From NCBI RefSeq assembly GCF_032854445.1, contig NC_088295.1, forward strand, positions 30,367,385 to 30,431,384: a DNA stretch of 64,000 nucleotides, read 5' to 3'. Both the position numbers and the translations under genes were made by a program. The notes under the pieces were generated by a model, which was not told where the DNA came from, ran no database searches, and saw nothing but the letters and a program-made list of their open reading frames with translations. Positions 36,101-41,800 of this stretch are shown in pieces. Origin of the DNA: Liolophura sinensis (lineage: Eukaryota; Mollusca; Polyplacophora; Chitonida; Chitonidae). Each line of letters starts with the position of its first letter. The first letter of the stretch is position 1.

Positions 36101-36464
36101 AGATGAAGTTTGATATTTCTTCAGTTGAAGGAGTATCGGAAGAGTCTGGCAATTACTCCTGGGATTATGTCTTCAAGGCGCTGTCACCTGATGAAACGGT
36201 AAGCATTTATCACCGGCCATACTCCTAGATTTATAACTTATATATTGGTGGTCACTTCTATAGCCGAGAATGTTGTGTGAAACAGAGGTGTATTAAAGTA
36301 CGTACGGTACATGTATAGATGTGTACATTGCATGTACTAAACATTGTTTACCCATATACCATTGAAGTTTACGCCTTAATCGTTATCCCTTTCAGTTCCA
36401 CATCAAGCGGCCCGTGGTCAGGAGAGAAAAAATAAGAGCTTATCAGACTGGGGACTCGCCTTGA
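1..36464 (+). CDS. MUC4-like transmembrane mucin/EGF protein gene (5' partial, 36 exons)
   Basis: Large cell-surface glycoprotein. Exons: 1-180, 1928-2086, 2465-2577, 3763-4083, 5006-5213, 5764-6020, 7052-7271, 7553-7801, 8348-8476, 9326-9523, 9857-10102, 11237-11450, 12770-12948, 13851-14018, 14614-14733, 15016-15141, 15836-15958, 16666-16782, 17478-17723, 18314-18433, 19919-20044, 20884-20991, 21902-22024, 22950-23198, 23949-24074, 24268-24390, 26048-26176, 27146-27234, 27528-27586, 28575-28747, 29493-29592, 32307-32362, 33394-33526, 34771-35009, 36125-36198, 36396-36464. Every junction is AG/GT and all phases chain, giving 5669 coding nt and about 1888 residues to a TGA at 36462. The domain order NIDO-AMOP-VWD-EGF-TM is the MUC4 type; the EGF expansion and SEA-like domain resemble invertebrate mucin-like proteins. 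The start codon and promoter lie left of the window. Exact boundaries are predictions by eye. Confidence 0.88.
292..794. mobile_element. Palindromic MITE-like element, copy 1
   Basis: Long imperfect inverted repeat: the left arm (TATACTTTCATTTATTC, later AAGGTGGGCTTTATGGACC) pairs with the right arm (AATAAATGAAAGTATT, and TAAAGCCCACCATAG). No coding capacity. A second copy in the same orientation is at 19034-19522. It lies in the intron after exon 1. Family unknown; ends estimated by eye. Confidence 0.7.
838..1115 (+). repeat. Interspersed repeat D, copy 1
   Basis: Shares with 14243-14582 and 45338-45690 the segments GGTACTTGGTGCTGCC, CTGAGAGGTTAGAGCAAG, GGTGTCAGTATA, and the end GACTGAAAAAT(T)GTTAAGTA followed by a CATACATA or CA tail. 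The simple-repeat tail suggests a SINE or other non-autonomous retroposon. Non-coding. Confidence 0.7.
1928..2086 (+). CDS. Exon 2: ephrin-receptor/GCC2-GCC3-like Cys-rich module
   Basis: It encodes a short Cys module with spaced pairs ([34 protein letters not shown]). This is the pattern of the ephrin-receptor-like/GCC2-GCC3 module, a TNFR-like extracellular fold. Acceptor TTTGTTTCAG precedes 1928 and the consensus donor GTAAGT starts at 2087. Entry and exit phases are both 1, the classic class of a shuffled module. Confidence 0.85.
2227..2345 (+). repeat. SINE A, 5' fragment
   Basis: Degenerate tRNA-like head (GCGTCCGTGGACGAAAGGGTTAGCGC) followed by GACCCAGGAGCC and GAGGTCGCTGTGAGCCCAGC. 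Matches the left half of the full copy at 20464-20727. Confidence 0.65.
2465..5213 (+). CDS. Exons 3-5: NIDO domain
   Basis: Exons 2465-2577, 3763-4083 and 5006-5213 together cover about residues 113-326. Key features are the LYSVEDG opening, the strand [10 protein letters not shown], the IIAPFWAD motif and [10 protein letters not shown], then [10 protein letters not shown] and a late GFQLSS. The APFWAD and FQ-V-L-ATD motifs are characteristic of the nidogen-like (NIDO) extracellular domain, which comes before AMOP in MUC4 and related proteins. Internal introns are phase 0. The introns carry SINE fragments at 2227-2345, 2850-3020, 3046-3215 and 4775-4985. Confidence 0.9.
2850..3020 (+). repeat. 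SINE A, degraded 3' portion
   Basis: TGCGGTCACCGTGAG, GGTTTCCCCCAAGCTCTG, CATCATAATGCTGG and the CAATCAAATAAATAAA tail match SINE A. Confidence 0.6.
3046..3215 (+). repeat. SINE A, 3' two thirds
   Basis: ACCTGCGGATGGTAGTGGG, GCTGGCCGCCATCAT and the AAAACACCAATCAAATAAAT tail. Well-preserved copy in the NIDO intron. Confidence 0.7.
4775..4985 (+). repeat. SINE B, 3' fragment
   Basis: GAAGACCATTTGTC, ATCTGGTGTGCATACTG and the ending GCGTTAAGCAACAAACAAAT match the second SINE-like family seen at 27815-28110. It stops just before the acceptor of exon 5. Confidence 0.55.
5463..5685 (+). repeat. SINE B, 3' fragment
   Basis: Contains AGGACCGCTTGTCTTCCACC, ATATGGTGTGCAGATCT and CACCAATAAATAATC. Related to 4775-4985 and 27815-28110. 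Confidence 0.55.
5764..7271 (+). CDS. Exons 6-7: AMOP domain
   Basis: Exons 5764-6020 and 7052-7271, about residues 327-485. AMOP signatures are visible: [23 protein letters not shown], a [10 protein letters not shown] strand, then [12 protein letters not shown] and RPVSQC. AMOP is an extracellular Cys-rich adhesion-associated domain of MUC4, SUSD2 and ISM proteins. The intron of about 1 kb between the two exons is AT-rich; apart from short local repeats (6060-6200, variations on GACATTTAAG) I see nothing in it. Confidence 0.92.
7553..10102 (+). CDS. Exons 8-11: von Willebrand factor type D domain with GDPH site
   Basis: Exons 7553-7801, 8348-8476, 9326-9523 and 9857-10102 cover about residues 486-759. 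The domain opens with [12 protein letters not shown], a canonical VWD start containing GDPH (7564-7575). It continues with [14 protein letters not shown], then [20 protein letters not shown] and [12 protein letters not shown], the late motifs of MUC4/SUSD2-type VWD regions. Exon 11 adds VFTYRSGES and a C-x6-C segment (MCRESLQC). In MUC4, MUC2 and MUC5AC, GDPH is a site of autocatalytic cleavage between Asp and Pro; cleavage here is inferred. All four exons end in phase 1. Confidence 0.92.
8109..8243. repeat. Two-copy tandem repeat (about 67 bp)
   Basis: GTACTTAACAAGGTTCAGTG and AGTACTTAACAAGGTGCAGT each start a unit ending CCCAGTTTC(G/A)TCCAC. Located in the intron between exons 8 and 9. Confidence 0.65.
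10190..10335 (+). repeat. SINE A, 3' half
   Basis: Contains GGTTCCCCCAGTTTCCTCCC, AAGTGAAATATTC, ACGGCATAAATACC and an AATCAAATAAATAAATAAAT tail. Confidence 0.65.
11237..11450 (+). CDS. Exon 12: beta-sandwich-like segment after VWD
   Basis: About 71 residues with alternating hydrophobic positions ([47 protein letters not shown]). This fits an Ig/cadherin-like beta-sandwich as found after the VWD domain in MUC4-like proteins. Several N-x-S/T sites are present. It ends in phase 2 and continues into exon 13 ([12 protein letters not shown]). No specific family is assigned. Confidence 0.75.
12560..12745 (+). repeat. SINE B, tRNA-like head
   Basis: A-box-like TAGTGGTTAAATGTGCTTGC and B-box-like GGGTTCAAAACC, then CCTGGACAGGGAATTC. 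Homologous to the head at about 27815. Suggests a tRNA-derived pol III promoter, probably dead. Confidence 0.55.
12770..14018 (+). CDS. Exons 13-14: end of beta-sandwich and two EGF-like modules
   Basis: Exon 12770-12948 finishes the preceding domain and starts an EGF-like module ([10 protein letters not shown] and CECQEGWTG). Exon 13851-14018 supplies SDCEQD and a second Cys-rich EGF-like module ([12 protein letters not shown] and CGDCPTGY). They probably open the long EGF region. A degraded SINE lies upstream at 12560-12745. The 0.9-kb intron between the exons contains no recognised element. Confidence 0.85.
14243..14582 (+). repeat. Interspersed repeat D, copy 2
   Basis: Same landmarks as 838-1115, including TGTCAGTATAG, TGATACCTCAGTG and GACTGAAAAATGG, ending in a CATACATACATATAT tail. 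Preceded by a 14-base G run at about 14083. Confidence 0.7.
14614..16782 (+). CDS. Exons 15-18: EGF block 1 (four EGF modules)
   Basis: Exons 14614-14733 (DVDEC), 15016-15141 (NIDEC), 15836-15958 (CEYGC type) and 16666-16782 (DIDEC). Each encodes one six-Cys EGF module and is bounded by phase-1 introns. The (D/N)-(I/V)-D-E-C start and the later aromatic spacing mark calcium-binding EGF modules; the third lacks the DxDEC start and so probably does not bind calcium. The order calcium, calcium, non-calcium, calcium recurs in the next block. Confidence 0.92.
15355..15470 (+). repeat. SINE A, degraded 3' half
   Basis: CACTATAATGCTGGGCATTG and AATATTCTTGAGTACTG match the 3' body of SINE A; the tail is eroded. 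Confidence 0.5.
15671..15760. repeat. 29-bp tandem repeat, three copies
   Basis: CACATGTGCAAAGTTCGTCG recurs at 15671, 15700 and 15729 with one or two differences. Intronic minisatellite before exon 17. Confidence 0.85.
17478..22024 (+). CDS. Exons 19-23: EGF block 2 (six EGF modules)
   Basis: Exon 17478-17723 is a double-EGF exon beginning [11 protein letters not shown], with [10 protein letters not shown] closing a laminin/EGF-like module. It is followed by 18314-18433 (DIDEC), 19919-20044 (NVDEC), 20884-20991 (non-calcium, CDLNCDQIC) and 21902-22024 (DIDEC). All introns are phase 1. The double exon is clearly paralogous to exon 24. The introns hold a 137-bp triplication, a palindromic MITE and two full-length SINEs. 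Confidence 0.92.
18515..18925. repeat. 137-bp tandem triplication
   Basis: TGTCATGAGATACATTTTCA starts at 18521, 18658 and 18795. Units are almost identical (a G/T difference near GTAGGATATC), so the duplication is recent. A diverged relative of the end (CATTTAGGGTAAAT) occurs near 33053. Confidence 0.92.
19034..19522. mobile_element. Palindromic MITE-like element, copy 2
   Basis: Second copy of the element at 292-794. Left arm CATACTTTCATTTG pairs with right arm AAATGAAAGTATTTTT, and GGTTGGCTTTATGGACC pairs with TATAAAAGCCCACC. Located in the intron between exons 20 and 21. Confidence 0.7.
20464..20727 (+). repeat. SINE A, full-length copy
   Basis: tRNA-like head GGCCTCCGTGGATCAGTTGG with TTAGCGCGC (A-box-like) and GTGAGTTCAAGTCC (B-box-like), body GGTTTCCCCCAGGCTCTGCC, then GCCGTCATATAAGTGAAATA, tail AATAAATAAATAAA. 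This copy and its inverted partner at 22442-22712 define the family. Pol III-transcribed ancestry is inferred from the boxes. Confidence 0.85.
22168..22294. repeat. Short inverted-repeat element
   Basis: GGTTCACAAAGCGCA at the left and TGCGCTTTGTGAAATGGGCC at the right form an inverted repeat around about 100 bases. Possibly a small MITE. Confidence 0.5.
22442..22712 (-). repeat. SINE A, full-length inverted copy
   Basis: Reverse complement of the full SINE: the tail TTTATTTGTTTATTTGATTGG is at the left end and the head GAGCCACGGAGGCCCC at the right. Lies between exons 23 and 24, inverted relative to the copy at 20464. Confidence 0.85.
22950..26176 (+). CDS. Exons 24-27: EGF block 3 (five EGF modules)
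   Basis: Exon 22950-23198 is a double-EGF exon ([21 protein letters not shown]) paralogous to exon 19. It is followed by 23949-24074 (DIDEC), 24268-24390 (EINEC) and 26048-26176 (CEYGC type, similar to exon 17). All are phase 1-1. The intron after exon 26 holds a 74-bp minisatellite made from the end of exon 26 and its donor. The terminal calcium-EGF seen in blocks 1 and 2 is absent here. Confidence 0.9.
23426..23820 (+). repeat. Tandem pair of tRNA-like repeat units
   Basis: Two units about 246 bp apart, each with CTTTCCAGTG, then TAGCTCAGTTGGCAGAGCGC or CAGCTCAGTTGATAGAGCGC (A-box-like), and AGTTTGAATTC or AGTTTGAATCC (B-box-like). They look like heads of tRNA-derived SINEs and not true tRNA genes, since no acceptor stem closes them. 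Confidence 0.6.
24391..25790 (+). repeat. 74-bp minisatellite built from the exon 26/donor junction
   Basis: GTAATCATGT recurs every 74 bp from 24391 to 25723, giving 19 donor-like CAG|GTAATC junctions including the real one. Each unit repeats the last part of exon 26 (TCAAGGCTTCACACTGG to AACTGTTCTCCAG) and about 20 bases of intron. Some units end TTTTTCAG or TTTTCTAG. Higher-order copies of two or three units occur at about 25141-25640. Confidence 0.93.
25815..25960 (-). repeat. SINE A, internally deleted inverted copy
   Basis: TTTGTGTTTTACACCG, TTATTGTGGGAGGAAA, GAGCTGGACTTGAACTC and GCATTGGTGAGA match the reverse complement of SINE A with the middle missing. Confidence 0.6.
27146..28747 (+). 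CDS. Exons 28-30: SEA-like domain
   Basis: Exons 27146-27234, 27528-27586 and 28575-28747, about residues 1559-1665. The opening strand ([15 protein letters not shown]), a helix leading to [17 protein letters not shown], and then [14 protein letters not shown] fit a SEA domain placed just outside the membrane, as in many transmembrane mucins. GSVIV (codons 28579-28593) matches the SEA self-cleavage site, where the chain breaks before Ser and the halves stay associated. Cleavage itself is inferred. Exon 30 is flanked by an approximately 290-bp direct intronic duplication. Confidence 0.8.
27815..28110 (+). repeat. SINE B, longest copy
   Basis: tRNA-like head with GGGTTCAAAACTG, body CTTGAAGACCACTTGTC and ATATGGTGTACACATCTG, end CTTGAGTATGGTGTTGAAAC and an AATAAATC tail. 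Fragments of the same family are at 4775, 5463 and 12560. Confidence 0.6.
28150..28440 (+). repeat. Intronic direct repeat flanking exon 30, left copy
   Basis: ATTAATGATGTCCCTTGACT through GATGATGATGTTGCGGG and AATGTCTCTAAATGG is repeated at 28785-29050, on the other side of exon 30. It resembles part of the SINE-like unit at 47090 (TTTGCCATATGCCT). Confidence 0.85.
28785..29080 (+). repeat. Intronic direct repeat flanking exon 30, right copy
   Basis: High-identity second copy of 28150-28440. The two copies bracket the SEA exon 28575-28747. Confidence 0.85.
29493..32362 (+). CDS. Exons 31-32: half-EGF and Thr-rich stalk
   Basis: Exon 29493-29592 encodes a short Cys segment ([20 protein letters not shown]), an incomplete EGF-like unit. 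Exon 32307-32362 encodes a Thr-rich stalk ([16 protein letters not shown]) directly before the membrane exon. The joining codon is AG|G. The 2.7-kb intron between them starts with the 92-bp array, whose units could add phase-matched mini-exons at exactly this junction. Confidence 0.8.
29593..31616 (+). repeat. 92-bp minisatellite with mini-exon/mini-intron structure
   Basis: GTATGTTGTCCACTGCAACT recurs every 92 bp, about 22 times. Each unit inspected contains TCAG, a 24-nt segment homologous to the end of exon 31 (CTCTAATGTGGCCTGTAC plus TGACAG), then GTATGT and 68 nt to the next AG. The block at 29593-30144 is repeated at 30145 (552 bp, six units), showing higher-order duplication. The last unit has a mutated junction (GATG|GTTAAG). 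The real exon 31 donor is the first in the series. Confidence 0.93.
31660..31853 (+). repeat. SINE A, 3' two thirds
   Basis: ACCAATGTGGTTGCCATGAG, CTGTGGATGGTCATGGGTTC, CCCACCATAACACTGG and AATCAAATAAATAAAT tail. Confidence 0.65.
32411..32610 (+). repeat. SINE A, degraded copy without tail
   Basis: GGAGCCCCCTAGTGCTTAGC, GAGCTCAAGTCCAGCTTATG and GCTCTGCCTGGTTTTCCTCC match the head and body; the 3' tail is missing. Confidence 0.65.
33187..33286 (-). repeat. SINE A, inverted 3' end
   Basis: TATTTGATTGATGTTTTACG, GAGTATTTCACTTATATAAC, GCATTATGGTGGGAGGAAAC. 5'-truncated copy just before the transmembrane exon. Confidence 0.75.
33394..33526 (+). CDS. Exon 33: transmembrane helix
   Basis: It encodes a hydrophobic stretch ([20 protein letters not shown] and VLWC) followed by the basic stop-transfer RSRDK. 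This is the only strong membrane segment in the visible protein, so the topology is type I with all Cys-rich domains outside. A Cys at the inner face could be palmitoylated; that is inference. Confidence 0.9.
34771..36464 (+). CDS. Exons 34-36: cytoplasmic tail and stop
   Basis: Exons 34771-35009, 36125-36198 and 36396-36464 complete a tail of about 145 residues ending YQTGDSP before TGA (36462-36464). The tail has several Tyr residues ([24 protein letters not shown]) and a basic stretch (KRPVVRREK). These could be phosphorylation or adaptor sites, but no known signalling motif is certain. The introns between these exons carry no recognised element. Confidence 0.85.
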
Positions 36465-38808
36465 CAAGGTTGACAGCTGTGGAATATTGACTACATGTAC
36501 CTGTCATATGAAGATGTGAACTGCTTTCGCTTATTATCACACAGATCAAGGTCCAGCGACTGCTAGCAGAATAACAACGACATAATGAACTCAGTTAATT
36601 GGTATCTCCCATTTTGTTTCAGTGATGCAGGCACAAGTATTCCACTTGCCTTAGTAACTGAAAATCATATATTTTGCCAAAGCAAATGTGACGTAATGTT
36701 TATAAATGTATTTGTAATAGATAACATTTAATTTTCTTTGATCAAGTTAAGGCTTTGGAGTTGTATGTTACGTCATGTTCAGTGAGATTTTGAACTGAAT
36801 TGTCGTATTGTGCTCTCGAGAAAAGACAAGAGTTAACTCATTGCTAATGCGTCATATTTTGCCCCTGTATATATCTGTATGTTGTAATATGAATGGTGAA
36901 AATGATAAAAACAAATGGGGATGGATGAGTTAAGATGACATTGGTCAGGAAGGGGCCTGTTTTACCAAGCTACCCTAACCGTGTACGGACTGTTGGGGAA
37001 ATTATGCAGACTATGGTCGCCAACTAAGGGTTACGCTACGGAAAAAAAATTACTACAAAAGTAAAACTGTCTATAAATGTTTTGCCAGCTTACATTACTG
37101 CTGTCTGTGGCCGCTGTGTACCAATGTGATCGGTTGAATCAATTACAATTTTTGTTAAATTAGATTTAAAATGTAAATCAATTAAATTACTTTATATAAA
37201 TAACATCATTTTTATCACTTGCATTTATGATACGGATTGTGACTATCACAAAAAAAAAATGGCAGACAGAAGTTGAGTTATAAACGATAAAAGTTTCAAA
37301 GATAGAACACCTAACAATTTTAAAGCCGAATTTAGTTCCTGGTAGCCACATACCGACTTCACTAAGGATTTTGATCTGTCTTTCGAAAATCTAAGACAAA
37401 AAGCTTGTTTGTGGAATGGCCTAGACAAAAATGCTAGCCAGCTAATTACTGTCTAAACTTAGCTTATACATTTTTTGTGTGAAACAGACCCTGAGGTGTT
37501 TCTTGCGATTTTGTGTGTTTGCACCATATTCTAATGACTGGCTACAAAATAGACAATTTTGTTATCTGTGTGTCACAGGGAAATTGATTCTCTCTCCACT
37601 TGCTCAAATAGATTTATTTTTGTAATTTTGTATTTATAAATTTTGAGATGATAGGTATTTTTTGAGTTTTTGAGTATGGAAGTTAAATAATCGTATGCAA
37701 TGATGATTTTGGTGTTGTGAAATTCCATTAGTTGTGTAGGCGTACTCCAGTGGGAGCTGGCATGGTTTTAACGCTACTGAGAAAGCAGAAATGCGCTCTG
37801 ATCCATTCACACACAGCTAGCAGGAAGCTAGCAATGGTTCCTGCTAAATAACGTTTAAAAAAGACTACATATACACAAAGGCTGTGAAGAAATATGTATC
37901 GATAAAAGCTAGGGTGTTTTGTAAAATGGGTCACACTTGAACGACTAATGAAATACATTTTATACTAGTGGTGTATTTATATTTGGTTAATCTTGAATAT
38001 ATGTTCTAGTTTTTTACAACTAATCCTCGACGTATATTGAATTCTGTGCATATATAACATTTACTGGATTTGGTGCTCAAATATTATGTGTAATCGTGAC
38101 AGTTGGATATAAATTGTGTACACAGGAAAGTATTATTAATCTCTATTTATCTTCAGTCATCTTTATTCATATTATACTTATATACCGATAAGTAGAGAAA
38201 CTTATTTATACTGTGTATGTTGAGAAAAGCAACTTGTGTTTAAGAACATGTCGACATATAAAGTACTTGCGTGTCTTACATGTCTGTTCTCTTTTCTGAC
38301 GAAGACCAACAGCACAGGTATATAAAAAGGTATGTGTATTGCAACCAGCCCAAGTATTTACTGATGTTATGTTAAGTTTGTGAAAATTAAATGCATTTTA
38401 AACTTATAGTAATATACATCATTGACATTGTATGATTTTACTGACAGTGTCTGTCTTCTTTCTTCCTTGCACTATGCTGGGAAACTTGAGAATTGATAAA
38501 TCTGATCACCATTCGGTAGTCTGGAGTATGGGGTTTAACACATCAAAGGACATACATGCATGAAGTTGCTGCGTTTCACTTTATAACTGTCCAGGCTGTA
38601 CACGTGAATTTATGGCGATAAGATTTTTGGTTGTAAGGTCACTGGTTCGAAACGCGGAGTGGTTGCGGCCAAATTATAGCGCTAGAATATTTGCTATACT
38701 CCAGAAGTGGGAGTCCCAGATTTTTGACTGAGAAATGTACTAGTTTTTAAATTCCCCATGCTAACACAAAGTCATATTTACTCTAAAGCTGCTGGATTTA
38801 TTTCTCAC
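36465..38808. other. Convergent intergenic region (3' UTRs)
   Basis: Lies between the stop of the mucin gene and the stop of SIAE copy 1, which are arranged tail to tail. It probably holds the mucin 3' UTR. An ATTAAA at 37181-37186 is a possible polyadenylation signal, weakly supported. An inverted-repeat-like element may span about 36950-37495 (GGGGCCTGTTTTACC at the left, GAAACAGACCCT at the right). I see no coding exon. Confidence 0.5.
38797..38802 (-). promoter_or_regulatory. Polyadenylation signal of SIAE copy 1
   Basis: AATAAA on the minus strand begins six bases after the TGA stop (38811-38809). Similar hexamers sit at the same distance in copies 2 (47393-47398, AATAAA), 3 (54675-54680, ATTAAA) and 4 (59848-59853, ATTAAA). 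This suggests very short 3' UTRs. Confidence 0.6.
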
Positions 38809-41800
38809 TCAAGCATAATAACCTAGAGACAAATAAGGCGGCGCAGGTAAGGCATTAGATTTGCTGTAGATTGCGCATTTCTTCGCGGGACACGGACTCT
38901 CCCTCCAGGCGTACCTGACGCCAAGGATATGGACGTTGGCGCCGCAGTTCTGACTGTACGTTAAATCAATGGATGACGTTCGTTGTTTCCTTATAGGCGC
39001 TGGCTTCCATTCGGCGTCGTTTGTGAGGCACTTTACGTTGACATTCGCAGAACAGCATACCTGAATAAATAAAATAACGAAACTTAGTTTATCGGTACCG
39101 TTCACCGCAGCGAAGGCTTTGACCAAGCCAAATATGTTTCGTCTTAAAACACGTGAAACCCATTAATGATCAGTTCTTAGGCAAATAACACCAGTTGGGC
39201 CAGTTTTACCGAACAACTGCTTCTGGTAGAACAGTTTTGAAGATATACTAAAATTGTACAATGATTTTTCGATTTTTCGCGATTAGCATAGCATTCATAC
39301 TCGTCACGAAACATGGTGCCTTTGTATTGAGTCACAACGCAGGTAGTATATTTAGAATTCATACCTCGTAACCGTCATTGCTTCTGACCTCGATGGGCGT
39401 CCTTCCGCTGTCAAACTCTATGGTCACGATACCCGAGGTCGGGTTGACGGACACTGTGGTAGGGAAAGGCCCCTGATATCGTACGTTAGGAACCCCGTAA
39501 GCCACAGCTTCGGCGGCCAGACCCAGGCGGAGACCAACGTCTTGTTTGTTTTTTGGGTGAGTACTACAATTAAAAGCATAATGGGAAAAATAATGGTCAT
39601 TCTGGACCGGGAAGACACTATATCTACATCCTATTAAATAATCTTTTAACTTCAAAGATGGCGATCAGTTTTATAGCTTGAAACCAAAGTGCCTGGTACG
39701 AACGTTCCCACATATGAAGTACAGATACGCGCACCATATTAGTGGGTTAAAAATGGTCTTCAACGAAGTTAACACTCGGCAAAAGTTTGCATGATGATCG
39801 TTGATAGATAATTGTTACTGTCCCAATGAAAAGTGAGAAGCTGTGGTTCCAGGATTTCCCTCTCCAAGGCCAGGATCTCCAAGACCGACATCTCCTACAT
39901 CTTTACGACTGAGATACAACCATCTTAATACACGACCACGACTCTCTTTGCGGTAAATAAATAAGGTCTTCTTTTTTACTGCAATTTAGTTTCGGGAAGG
40001 CCATTGTAATACTAACTGATTTCGGCATTAGGCCTATATATCGCCATGGTTTTATTAGCAGTTAGGTTAAGTTAGTGATTGCTGCCGGATAGATGCAAGG
40101 GTAGGACTAAGAGCTTACGTATTCCAAGGACTGTCGTAATCGGCAAGATCCATTGCTACAGACATAAAGACCTTGTTCATGACGGAGTTGGGTACGTAAC
40201 CATAACCAGCTGTCTGAGCCCACCGTAGTGCCGGGAAGCTACCAATAGTGCTCTGCTGGGTCCAAGGGGCAATCTGTCGACAAAAACACCGGTTGACTGC
40301 CTGAGCTGTGATTTGGATACTTCGCTTATAAGCCCTTTGCTTACTTTCATCACCACTCCATGTAATGAGAAACTATCGGCCAGATAAAATCATTTTAACA
40401 CTATATATATGTAACAGGTACAAGTCAAATCTTTTCTTTGAGCTATTGTTGGCAAATAGAGCAATTTAATTTGATTAGGTAATATGAATTTTAGTAAAAA
40501 AAATCTCCAGTAGGCCTACATCCTCTTTTATGTCTCTCATGTTCTCATCTGTATAACAATACAAAAAGTTTACAAAGAGAGTAATTACACATGTGCAGGA
40601 ATTGTTTAAATGTCCATTTACAAACAAAGCTCTTTGTTTGGCGATAAATGAACACGTGCTATAACACATTTACAGAACATTCGAGTCTTTGAGAAACCCG
40701 TCATAAATGTTTTCATTCTGAACTGCGAAGTAAATGCTGTAAAAGCCAGACCGCCAGTGACTTGAATCTATGCCAAACACTGTCATGCATATGTTTATCT
40801 AACGGAAGTTCCAAGGATAATCCCTGATACCAAGCATGCAAAAGTTCACATAAACCAGTAGTACATTGACTTTGTATAATAGGTGATGCAAACTGAACTA
40901 GTTTTTGACCACTAGCGTATCCGTCAAATATTGCATGTATGCATGTGTAACTACTCAACCCAGCGTTTAAATGGATAACTTCCACTGCTAGGAAATGCAC
41001 GGCCAACGTGCCCTAAAATGTGAACTTAGATGGTTGAACAGAGGCTTTTAAGCGGTAATAAAACTTGTAAAGTGTAGTAATATTGTGAAGCCCGACATTC
41101 TCGTGATTCACTTGTATAGCATAAAGCAGCGTTTTATGGCCATAATTGCGAGACCCCATTTTTCAAACAATTTATAACGTCATTTCCAAAAGCAAAAGAA
41201 AGACCTTTGATATTCTAGGTATGACATAAAATTCAGATTTCAAAATCCTATAATTGGTCGGTAATTTCAAGTATGAATACAAATCAGTCGGTCCATAATA
41301 CGGTTAAAACCGTTGTTGCGAAATCAAAAAAAGCTGATCCTCATTTAAAATATTTACCTGAACGAATCCAAAAGGGAATATGGCATCCGTTTCACCGCCT
41401 GATCCCTCGTGGAATGTTTGCCTCCAACTTTTGATCATCGCGGGGAAAAGACATTTGTAAGCTGAAGGATCCCGTGCGTTTGTCTCACCTGGAAATGCCC
41501 AAAACGCCCACATACATTCTTTTGAAACTGAGCAAAAGCCATTGTTTCTGTATAAGTGTGAATGTTTGAGTCTTTTGATGTGTACTGGTTCTTTGATCTA
41601 GTTACTTTTCCGTAGAGGAAAGGCAGCGTCTAATTATAATGCTACTTTATAACAATTTTTAATGAACTTTGATATACAAGTTACTAATTCAGCTCTCCAA
41701 TAATGTATTCAAAATTCAGACCACCTCAACAATGTCATTCCATTGCCTCTAACACCACAGCCACATGGCGAAGTCTTTGAATAAAGACTTACCTTGGTAC

